Positions 1-9,605 of a DNA stretch of 64,000 bases are shown here, one piece after another. The notes under the pieces are model-generated. The model did no database searches. It was not told the DNA's origin and saw only the letters and a program-made list of their open reading frames with translations. Source of the stretch: Glandiceps talaboti (Eukaryota > Hemichordata > Enteropneusta > Spengelidae); contig NC_135569.1 of the NCBI RefSeq assembly GCF_964340395.1, positions 12,451,019-12,515,018 of the forward strand. Reading direction: 5' to 3'. A program made the position numbers and the translations under genes. Each line of letters begins with the position of its first letter. Position 1 is the first letter of the stretch.

Positions 1-600
1 AATATAACTGATAAGCAGGATCTACAGCTAAACCTCCACCTAGAAACAGCATCTTTACTTTGGCAGTCGGTCTCATTAGCATTACAATTATGTGGTTCTT
101 TCCGTTCATCGGATGTGGATTCTGTATTCTTGTCTACACCTTCCAGAATCTGAGATCTCCTGTCGTCTTTGCCTGGATTTACTATTGTTTCACTCTTTGG
201 TGCTATAATCTGACATCTTCTGTCTTCTATGCCTGTCTCATTTTTTTGTTCCTTCGAGTTACTCTGTTTACCCCTTTTTAATGGCCACATGAGCGTACCA
301 GCGGCGCAGATGTTCAAAGTCACCGCGGACAAAATCAAAAGGGATCCTCTCCAACCATAGATATCGATTAAATATTGAGTGACCAGAGATAAAGCAAACT
401 GTCCTGCGCCAGTTCCAGCCAATGCTATTCCTAGAGCAATGGTCAACCTTTCCTTGAAATGCATACTGACAAATTCTATACCTGTCGAATATACTAATCC
501 ACAACCTGTACCTGTAATAGGATTGAGAAGCTCAAATTTAACTTTCAGGACCTCTCGAATGGAGAGGTAATATGACAGAGATGTCTGTGTGTCTGTAAGT

Positions 601-629
601 CAGTCAGTCAGTCTGTCTGTCTGTCTGTC

Positions 630-674
<45 letters not shown>

Positions 675-687
675 GTCTCTGTCTGCC

Positions 688-732
<45 letters not shown>

Positions 733-777
733 GCCTGCCTGACGGTATGTATGTATGTATGTATGTATGTATGTATG
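601..777. repeat. (GTCT)n then (TATG)n microsatellite
   Basis: Tetranucleotide GTCT tract with CTG interruptions, passing into TATG. It lies in intron 2 of copy A. Long open frames here are repeat translations. Confidence 0.95.
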
Positions 778-1745
778 TGCGTGTGGGGGTGTGCGCGTGT
801 GTGCATTATACGTATGTACGTGTCCGTCTGTTTGCATACATGATAGCTCAAAACTATGCATAGTGCATTAACATTTATCATAATGTTATTCGACACATGC
901 AATCGATACAGTTACTACAAAATACGATAAGATGTTGGGCAAATCCATGCACATAAATCTGTTTTTGCTTGTACAACCCTAAAACCGGTTAAATGCTTGT
1001 TCAAACACCATATAAGTTTGGTTAAAATACATACACAGTACTAGTGATGAGTGCAAATACCATAAGATGCCAATTTGTATATTTGTCAGTAGAATGTAGC
1101 ATAAATTGACACGGTACACGATAAGCTGTTGTTAAATTGATATGGTTTTACTGCAAAGTAATTATTTATTCAAGTATAATGACTTTTGAGTATTGTTGTC
1201 ATCAAACATACTTCAATCAATCTATTGGTTCCGTGTGGTATAATCAAGTCCATGTGTGACCCATGCGTAATTTCATTGTTTGCTGATTCAGTTGTAAAAC
1301 GTATACTCTACTTACCAGCAATAACACCATATGTAAAGTACAGCATCACCAAATGGATCGCAAAGGAACTCGTAATGAGTCCAGTGAATACAAGAAACCC
1401 TCCTAACATCACTGTTTTTCGGTGTCCAATCTTTCGTGCCAAAGCCACTCCAAGTGAGTTAGTCCATGCAAAGGTAATGCCGAGCACCAACCCAGGCTGT
1501 AATAATTATTTAAAAAAAATAAATTGTCATGATTCTCATTATAATTAAGGGACTTGTATATTTCAGAACCATTTTGTGTAATTCTTGTCAAATTGTTGGC
1601 ACAAGCTCCTGCCACATGTTCATACTTATTACTATCTCTTTCCTTGGGAACGGACACAAAACTACATAGTCACAAGAAACATAACCTCATTTCCATGGTA
1701 ATGTGGATAATCTTCAAAACATTGAATGAATAATCAAAGCACAAC

Positions 1746-1766
1746 TCTCTCTCCTCTCTCTCCTCT

Positions 1767-1846
<80 letters not shown>
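1746..1846. repeat. (CT)n microsatellite
   Basis: About 100 bp of CT dinucleotides in intron 1 of copy A. Confidence 0.95.
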
Positions 1847-1853
<7 letters not shown>

Positions 1854-2306
1854 TAAGTAAGATGTCTAGCAAATTTCATTCTATTTGATGCAGTAGTTTT
1901 TGAGATATTGTGTACACAGACACAGACAGATACACATACGCGTATACACACACACACACGCATAACATAACCTTCTCATTACGTTGTTTTCTAACTTCTG
2001 TAGTATCTCTTCGATGTAAGACGTATATCTTTTTCCTCTCAGTATTTTTTATGGAGGGTCGTTTACATTGTCTATATATATAGTAACTGTATACTCTGGT
2101 AGAAGATGTAGTGAATGGTGTTACCTGTTTTTGCCTTCGATTCACCAAATGCATCCAGCAAAGCAACATATAGAACACCAAATGAATATATGAGACCAGT
2201 AGTTAATGTAAAGCTTATGAAAATTGCCATGACGATGACCCATCCCCATCCACCATCTGGAGGTTCCCTTGAAGGTCGTGATCTATCCGCCATATTGCAA
2301 CTGGAG

Positions 2307-5300
2307 AAATAAATAAATCTTGCATCATTCTATCAATTAACATTATTCCTATAATGCACAGCAGAAATAACTAGGGTAACTATAATTTCCAATATTACAA
2401 TTCTATCAGGTACTAATAAGGAGAAAAATATGTTGTTAGGGTCATGTTGGAAACACAGGCAATAACTTGTCCATATTGCTTTTAATTAATACAATCTTAA
2501 GACCATATAAAAGTTGAAGGCATACTGGCATTCCCTTAAAGGTTTTCAATATCCTAAACATTGACTTTAACAGTACAAAAATGCACAGAGCTCAAGGGGG
2601 AACCCCCCTAGGACTCACTACGAGAGGTGAATATTTCCTCATCTCATATTTTTCTTCTACCATTCAGTGTGAAGATGCTGACAAACTTTATTTTTGAAAT
2701 ATTTCAACCGTATGTATAAAGAGACGTTACTAATCTCAGACAGTACTGTCTTGTAAAACTGAAATTATTGCCTAAAGGGCCATGAACAGCCTCACAATTG
2801 CCTCAAAAAACTTTTACAGTATACAAATTCTTCTACCCTACCAATGACTCAACCATAATAAGATGCACTGACCCTATGTACAAAAGGGGTCAACGTTCTA
2901 TTTACTACTGTCACTGACTCGCGTCGACTGCTCTAATGTTATCACCCCATTTCTCCATAAACTATTTCCACTTTTACATCAGGTCGTGGGATCAGCGAAT
3001 TTAAGGAAAACTTTAGTCTTGTTACCGGGAACATTAACGGCAATTTGGAACATTGTTACTCATACTTAGAGCAGTGCAGAGCCAGTGACGTAGACACAGG
3101 TTTTCATGACATACACTGACATAGGTACATTGTATATAATCCATATTTTCTGTTCAAAGAGAATCGGTTGGCTTGCGTTTTTTTATAAAGTGTGACTGCT
3201 AAACTACGTTATTTGTCATGTTTTAGATTTTCAAACATAGTTGTAAGATTTATTTCTTTATATTTTTGGCTAGACTTTTAGTGAACAGTGAGTGTGCTTT
3301 GGGTGAACACTTTTAACTGACAGTGCAGTTTGATAGTGATAGATGTGTTTACTTGGTAGAAACATGGGTTAAAGGTCACATATGCCAGAACACAAGGCAA
3401 TTTGTCATCCAAGATTTGCGGGGTTATCGCACATTTGATAATTGTTAAAACTACACGTCAGTGTTTACTAAGTTCAATCTCACCCTCGATAATTACCTTT
3501 ACGCATTTAAAAAAAAAATCTTTTGAAATACATAGGTTGAAGACTATATATAATTATATGGCGTGCATTTAAAAACAAACCTCGATAATAGCTATATCAT
3601 TTGGTACATTTGGGCTTTTAAATTTCGAGGTCATAGTTATTACAGTGATTGGGTTGAAGTTTAACCAACAGTCAATGAGTTTGTACTGAAAGTCCAATTT
3701 GGTAGTCACAACAATGATAACATGGACGTAGACTCGCTTTTACGGTGACAAGGGGGTGAAAGGTCAGACAAGGACACATCAAGCTTTGTTTATCTAGCAG
3801 TGAGCTGCAAGAGGTGAACCTATAACACTCTATGCTTTATTGTTGTTTAACTCTGACTAGACCATATTAATACCTACACAGTGTATATGTTTGTAGATCG
3901 TTAGAGTTGTTGACCACTCATGCACTAACACACCTTTTACATTCACTTGATTAATTTGCAACTTTAAAAAAAAACAAAGGTAATACTGTTAGCAATCACG
4001 TTTACTAAAGACATCGACTTTATGCCACGGTACTTTTGTCTTTCAGTCTTGTGGTTATATTCACAGGGCATAAACTTGCAATTGGGTAACGTGTCACTCG
4101 GTGAGAAATGCCCACTATGATGTAACAGTGCTAAGATCTTGTGAGTGTAAGCATTGGCAAGGTAAGTAATATGGCAGATAGTCAATCTGAAATCAAAGAT
4201 CCGATAAGAATAGGTAGATTAGATTCGATTAGATTGCAGTAACTCACCTATTCTGTCATCGTCCTAAACCACAACCTCTTCTATGTCACACTTCAAGAGG
4301 CACTGGGTCTTTTCGAAGCATCGGGAACGAAAGAGAATGCTACGTTCAGCGATGGCTGCCAGCTCTTAAAACAAAACAATAGGGATAGCGGGCGCGCTGG
4401 TCAAAATTGCATTGACTATACATCTAATACGTAAGCCTTCAACAAACTGGCTTAAATCTGAATTTGACATATGTTAACAACTTAACATTATTTAGCCTAC
4501 AATAGGAATGAATTCTTAAGGCGCAATTTATTTTCGAATGTGTGTTTACAAGAACACAGATCAACGGCTGTCACCATTACCGCATGGATTTTGTTTACTC
4601 CAAAAAATAAAGAAGCAGTAAGGAATGTTTTTAAAATGTTTGAGAAGTTGGCAAGAGTGATGTTAAAAATAACCAAAACAACACATTTTTCAAAAGAAAC
4701 ATAGGACAAACAGGCAAAAAATATTGCAATATGTAAATGCTGGTTTTTACTTGAAGGTACTGCAAGGGGGGGGGGGAATGATAAATACGAGTTATGGAAT
4801 TCTAGGAGCGTCGTCATAGTTACTGCATTTATATTGTTTTCAATCCAATTCATTTTATGCCAGAGTGCAAGAGGCAATTTATTTAGCGATGAGGTGGCAT
4901 AATTGTGTTTTTGATTATCTATTCAGTGACTTCAAAATGATCGACACCTTCCGATCACGTAAGCTTGAAAATGAACAATTAACAAAAAAAATTAATTTCA
5001 ATGTTTTTATTTATTTTACATATACAAAGGAAATACACTACAACAGACCATAGCAAGGAGGACAAATGACAAAACAGAAAGAAAAAGAGCGAAAAAATGG
5101 CTCGCATTAAAAGTTAGAACACCTAAAATAAAACGTGTTCTCAAATGCAATTTCTGTACCTTCATTTGATCATGATGAAAATAATATAAACTAGCAATGG
5201 ATAATTCCATGATGTGAAAGTTACTAAGAAAAGAATTAAAACCTCTAAAGGATGGTTTCTATTCTGTTAGAATTACAAATTATTACGGAAAATTAAAAAA

Positions 5301-5526
5301 ATGAAATTGATAATATTTTTTTTTCTTAATATGTCACCCACAATCATGCCAGCTTTAAAGGACCTAAAATTAAATGTAGTTAGCTACCCATTACTTAATA
5401 TATAATTTTCTCCCATAGAGCCATTTTCTTGTCAAAATGGATGTGTGTACATTTCCGTTACACACACATTTATACCCTTACTAAAGCACATTTACTCTCA
5501 ATAGACATATATACTACAACTTGATA
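2307..5526. other. Intergenic sequence between copy A and the orphan exon
   Basis: No coding similarity seen. It should contain the promoter of copy A (minus strand). A possible donor in that direction is the reverse complement of AACTCACCTATTC near 4241-4253. A G-run lies at 4767-4776. A weak (TA)-rich stretch near 3540 is the only other local feature. Confidence 0.4.
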
Positions 5527-5699
5527 TTATACTTCGGTGATGTTAGTCTCTGCTCTATACGTTGCTCTGCCTACGTTGACGTTTCCGTACAACCACTTTC
5601 TCAACGACGGGTAGAAGGAATGCTAAAACAGCTGCCAGGAGAACAGAAATTCCTGCCATCCAGAAGGCCCAATCGTAGACACGAGTTTCGTCTCTTATC
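5527..5699 (-). pseudogene. Orphan SLC16-like last exon (relic)
   Basis: The reverse complement matches exon 6 of the array: IRDETRVYDWAFWMAGISV, then [17 protein letters not shown] and a basic tail. The usual start GCTGG after the acceptor is missing: the AG is followed directly by GATAAG, so the expected phase-1 join is lost. The basic tail also changes frame before the ETNIT ending seen in the other copies. I see no exons 1-5 on this strand between 5700 and 9600. It is best read as the remnant of an inverted or deleted eighth copy. Copies B and G are its nearest relatives by wording (FWMAGIS as in G). Confidence 0.75.
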
Positions 5700-6620
5700 C
5701 TATTAAAAAATATCTATTTGAAAGATTGGTCTTTACTGTCATTTTACGATAACAACTACTGGCTATATAGTAAAACACGACGTGCTTTACATTGCGAGTA
5801 AAATGATAGTCTGTTTGACGACAATCTGATTAAAATCTGATGTAGTGTACATTCACTATTTCTTTTTGGCTGTTACGTTTACTGTCGTTTGTTCTTTTTA
5901 ATTTGTGAGCACTTGTTACATACATCTGACACATTACATTAGGTTTTCAATCTCGTACTGATGAGTAGCCAACCAGAATCGTCTTACTCAACGTTCGAAA
6001 TTGAAAGAAAGAGAATATGAGAGAATATGTTCTCTGAAAAGACGTTTGGCTTTGGTCCGTATTTGTCAACAATGTAAATACCAACTGTACATCAGGGCTT
6101 GGCTTATGATGTATGTGTACTACTATACCACGTGACTCTTCACTCGCATGGCGTACTAAAATACTATTATTGAACTTGGTGACGGAAAATGCTTCCACCA
6201 TGTACATGTTTACTAATAATCAAAACTACTCGATTTGGCTTGTCATTAATTACCATTTCTCAAGATTGAAATATTATAGCCATCTAGTATGCTGCATAAG
6301 TTTTGCACTGACAACATATTCCAGAAATGACAGTGAATTCGGAAATGACGGTGTGACACCGTGAGGTTTTTTTCGCCAAATTTTCGTAACATGCTCTTTA
6401 GTTCGGATACTTTGAATTTGTCAATGTTTTCCATGACGACTTACGGTAACCGTTGTTAAAAGGGAGTATTTATTTCAGACGAATACATTGTCCTTCATGT
6501 AAAACAACATGGCAAGGTTTATAGCTTGACCCCTGTGACCACCGTTGTTTGGCAAATTCGCATGTATCACGAGATCGGCCGCGACACTGACAGTATGGCG
6601 TTTTGATTAATCACTTTAGT

Positions 6621-6687
6621 GCCCTCTTTTTACATTTCATTCCTAGCCCCTACAGTTGTGGTTTGACACCAACGTGTTTCCATTGAG
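6621..6687 (+). promoter_or_regulatory. Putative non-coding first exon/promoter block of copy B
   Basis: A GCCCTCT block followed by ...GTGTTTCCATTGAG and a strong donor GTAAGTC at 6688 resembles the blocks upstream of copies C-F (donors at 20257, 28082, 34708, 41416). The distance to the coding ATG is about 2.9 kb, against about 1.1 kb in C, D, E and F. The extra length is explained by a MITE, a foldback element and a SINE inserted in between. The transcription start is not determined. Confidence 0.4.
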
Positions 6688-6770
6688 GTAAGTCTTTCCT
6701 ATGTTTTACATATACTTGTTATGATTACAGCTTGGTAATTGTCATCAATTGTATGTTGCAAGGTGTAGTC

Positions 6771-7247
6771 CTAGCTGCAATAACTGTAGCGTTTGATGTG
6801 ATTTTAAGGGTTTTTTCGTCTGTTTTCGTTCCGACGTTTAACCCGAATCAAACCCTACAATTCCTCTAAGGCAAACGCAAATAGACGAGACCACGTTGAA
6901 AACGTGAGCGACGTGTCAGCGTTCTACCCGTTTCAAAATGCTGCATGCGTTGCTACATTTGCCGTTTTTGACAGAATTTGGGTACCTCTGAACACTTCTT
7001 GGGTCTTGAAGGGTTCGTAATTAATGTTGGAGTTAGGAAATGTGCAATATTTTGCCAGGTAAGGCGTAATTTAGCAGAAAAGTCCGCCCAACTTTGCGAA
7101 TCAAATCTGAATCGGTTCCATCTATTTGCGTTTGCATTAGAGGAATTGTAGCGTTTGATTCGGGTTAAACGTCCGAACAAAAAATGGCACAAAAACAGAC
7201 GGAAAAGCCCTCAAAATCACATCAGACGCTACAACTATTGCAGCTAG
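6771..7247. mobile_element. MITE with long terminal inverted repeats and a perfect target duplication
   Basis: Left arm 6771-6892 (CTAGCTGCAATAACTGTAGC...) is the inverted complement of right arm 7127-7247 (ending ...GCAGCTAG), with some mismatches. The motif GTGTAGTC lies at 6763-6770 and again at 7247-7254. That makes a 7-bp duplication, or 8 bp if the terminal G is counted. No transposase is encoded, so this is a non-autonomous DNA element. It sits in the presumed 5' UTR intron of copy B. An 8-bp duplication would suit a hAT-type parent, but the termini are not diagnostic. Confidence 0.8.
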
Positions 7248-8046
7248 TGTAGTCCCTGAAAGCAGTAAACCAATATGGAGTTGATGCAAGTCTACTTACT
7301 GATAAACGAATAGGTCGCAGTTGTCAGAGTGGAAGTCATAGTTCATTGTTACTGATAAACATTTAGGGCACAGTTGTTACTGATAAACATATAGGGCACA
7401 GTTTTCAGTGTGGAATTCATAGTTCATTGTTCGTCAGACCACTACTAGTATATAATAGAGGAAGTAGTGGTCAAAGATTGTTCACATGAAAATACACACT
7501 TCAATGTGTATCGCCTCGATAACAAACTGATAGCTAGCCTATAGGTGCATGCAATGTGTAGCACGTGTGGTATGCTTGCCAACGTCGTCAAAGCTGTGTA
7601 ATCAACTGCCAATCTCCTTCCTGAAATTTTTATATTGTGAATTATGTTAAAGGTTTTGAAATTGTTGATCTGAACAAATTTCTGTGTATTCTAGTTTGCT
7701 GAATGGACAAAATAGGAATTCAATTAATTGTATGCCTTTTTGATGTTGAAAACATATTTTCACTCTCTAATATTATGATCTGAAAAATATGCTAAAGATG
7801 ATATGCAAATTAATATGCAAATTAAGTCACCTCTTTATTAGTCAAAATGGTGGAGAACCCTGCACCTGCTCTAAAGTACTAAATGAAAAGAACAGTAGCT
7901 GGCGCAAATAGTAGACTGAGTGACATGTTTATTAAGAATTAAAAAAAATAAAAATAATTTTTTTTTTAAACTCGCGTCGTCGCACCATTTTTACCTTCCA
8001 TAAAATATAGAGCTGTTAGCTGACTTTTATTCGACCTTAAACAAAG

Positions 8047-8691
8047 CACAGATGCGTGAAATTGGCCATATTTGTTTACATTACAAATAGTTGTTTTTGT
8101 TTATTGTTTACGTTCTTTCTTTCTTTACAAAAATTAGTTTTTGTTTGTTTACTTTTTTTTGCTCTTTAAAAAATATCTTTTAACGTGATGATTTGAAAAT
8201 GGGGTGTGTGTTTTCTAAATCGGTTTTAACTTGTTCTTTTGTTGGTTTAATAAGCCAACTTTACTATACAATGACAGACTACCTTATTAATTATTTATGT
8301 GTTAGTTCTACTGAGCGCCCTCAACCGTTGACCCTTCGTCGTCCCACTTACCGTCTCCTTTCAATGGTGTGTGGGACGAGGAAGGGTCAAATTTATGGGC
8401 GCTCAGTAGAACTAACTCATGAATAAGTGATAAGGTACTGAGCCGGTACAGTAAAGATCAGAGAACTATAGTTGTCTGAGAGTAAAGGTGGTTTATTAAA
8501 ATTAATTTTGAAAAAAACCCACCAGATTTTCAAACATCATTTATTACATGGCACCTTGTAGGGAAAAACATATTTTTTAAAGAGCAAAAACAGTAAACAA
8601 ACTAAAAACTCATTTTGGTAAGGAAAGAACGTAAACAATGAACAAAAACAACAATTTGTAAACAAAATATGGCCAATTTCAATTCCCTGTG
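8047..8691. mobile_element. Foldback (giant inverted repeat) element
   Basis: The segment from CACAG (8047) to CTGTG (8691) folds on itself with arms of about 300 bp. The left side contains GAAATTGGCC, GTTTACGTTCTTTC and GAGCGCCC; the right side contains the complements GGGCGCTC, GAAAGAACGTAAAC and GGCCAATTTC. The turn is near 8370. Flanks read AACAAAG (left) and AGCAAAG (right), a possible one-mismatch target duplication. No protein is encoded; the short open frames inside are by-products of the palindrome. Confidence 0.75.
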
Positions 8692-8734
8692 AGCAAAGGT
8701 GAATCAAATGAAAACAAGATGCACGTGTTGAGGC

Positions 8735-9060
8735 CGGCTTGGAAACAGCAGGTTGCAGGTTCGAGCACCATCACACTGTCGTTTGTTTTTGAGTGGCTAA
8801 AGTAATTGGGTAAGATTTGAAACACGACTGTGCCTCAGCCAACACAGCTATATGATTTTGGACTGGTAGGATAGAGGTTGCAATGTGAATGCTTTAATCC
8901 TATCCGCTTATAGAGGCTGCAATGGACTGTATGCTTTCCAGGGAGTTGAGGAAGTAAAGGGCCGTTGTGCCACTATAGATCCATGCCAGGGGTAATAATT
9001 ATACAGAGCTTTGGGCACATGAATGGGAATGCACTATATAAAAACCAACATAAGTAACAT
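8735..9060 (+). mobile_element. tRNA-derived SINE-like element
   Basis: A pol III B-box-like GGTTCGAGCAC at 8758-8768 is followed by a body and a tail reading GGGCCGTTGTGCCACTATAG, CCAGGGGTAATAATT and GCACTATATAAAAACCAACA. The same tail occurs on the minus strand at 49142-49307, so it is a dispersed family. The A box is not clear and the 5' end is uncertain. A (TTTG)n tract follows. Confidence 0.6.
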
Positions 9061-9070
9061 TATAATTATT

Positions 9071-9222
9071 TTGTTTGTTTGTTTGTTTGTTTGTTTGTTG
9101 GTTGGTTGGTTGGTTGGTTGGTTGGTTGATTGGTTTGTTTGTTTGTTTGTTTGTTTGTTTGTTTGTTTGTTTGTTTGTTTGTTTGTTTGTTTGTTTGTTT
9201 GTTTGTTTGTTTGTTTATTTGA
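9071..9222. repeat. (TTTG)n microsatellite with TTGG interior
   Basis: TTTG tetranucleotides interrupted by a TTGG block at 9099-9128. It follows the SINE-like element upstream of copy B. Confidence 0.95.
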
Positions 9223-9605
9223 TTTTTTCTAATTATTTATTCGTAACATGGTTCCTGGGCTCCCTGTGAGTAGACAGGCTAGAATTGTAATGATAACCTC
9301 TTGTAGCCTACTACAATAATAGCTGCATTGTGTCTAGTTCCTGATTTAACAATGGTAGTATCCTCCACAAATTTGGAACAGGTTGGAACTATCAACAGGT
9401 TGCACACAATTATCGGATTAATGCAAAAGACAAAACCAGTACAGGACAAGCTCTCGTCAATGAGTACCAGTATTTCTTCTGGAGCTGCAGCACTTACAAA
9501 TTATAAATACATGTTCGTAATGTTATCTTTATCTTGATTATGGTTTGCTTTGTGCTGTGACAATTGCAAACCGTTTCTAGGATAAAACTCAATGTTCCAA
9601 TTGCA

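Larger units (their letters stand above)
1..2293 (-). pseudogene. SLC16/MCT-like transporter copy A, partial at left edge, frame disrupted in exon 2
   Basis: Minus-strand member of the array. Coding exon 1 is 2125-2293 ([19 protein letters not shown], the SLC16 TM1 signature, ending in DAFGESKAKT). Exon 2 is 1316-1496 (TM2-TM3, ending in FTYGVIAG). Exon 3 starts at 511 (GTGCGLVYSTGIEFVSMHF) and stays open to base 1, where it breaks off in the SCLSV segment just before TM7. Exons 4-6 would lie left of the window. Exon 2 is 181 nt, whereas all six plus-strand copies have 186 nt. The 5-nt loss falls just after the TGGGTTGGT start of TM2, so reading from exon 1 meets a TAA soon afterwards. No alternative splice site restores the frame by eye. 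A ctccag acceptor at 2301-2306 precedes the TTGCAATATGG start context, suggesting an upstream non-coding exon. The gene identity is certain; the pseudogene call assumes the 5-nt gap is real. Confidence 0.72.

Noticed and set aside
589-902. Open frames rich in SVCLSVCL / DRQTDRQT
   Set aside because: Translation of the (GTCT)n tract; the same applies to 39.4, 47.6 and 55.3 kb.
8193-8426. 77-codon open frame inside the foldback element
   Set aside because: It spans the palindrome centre and matches no protein family.
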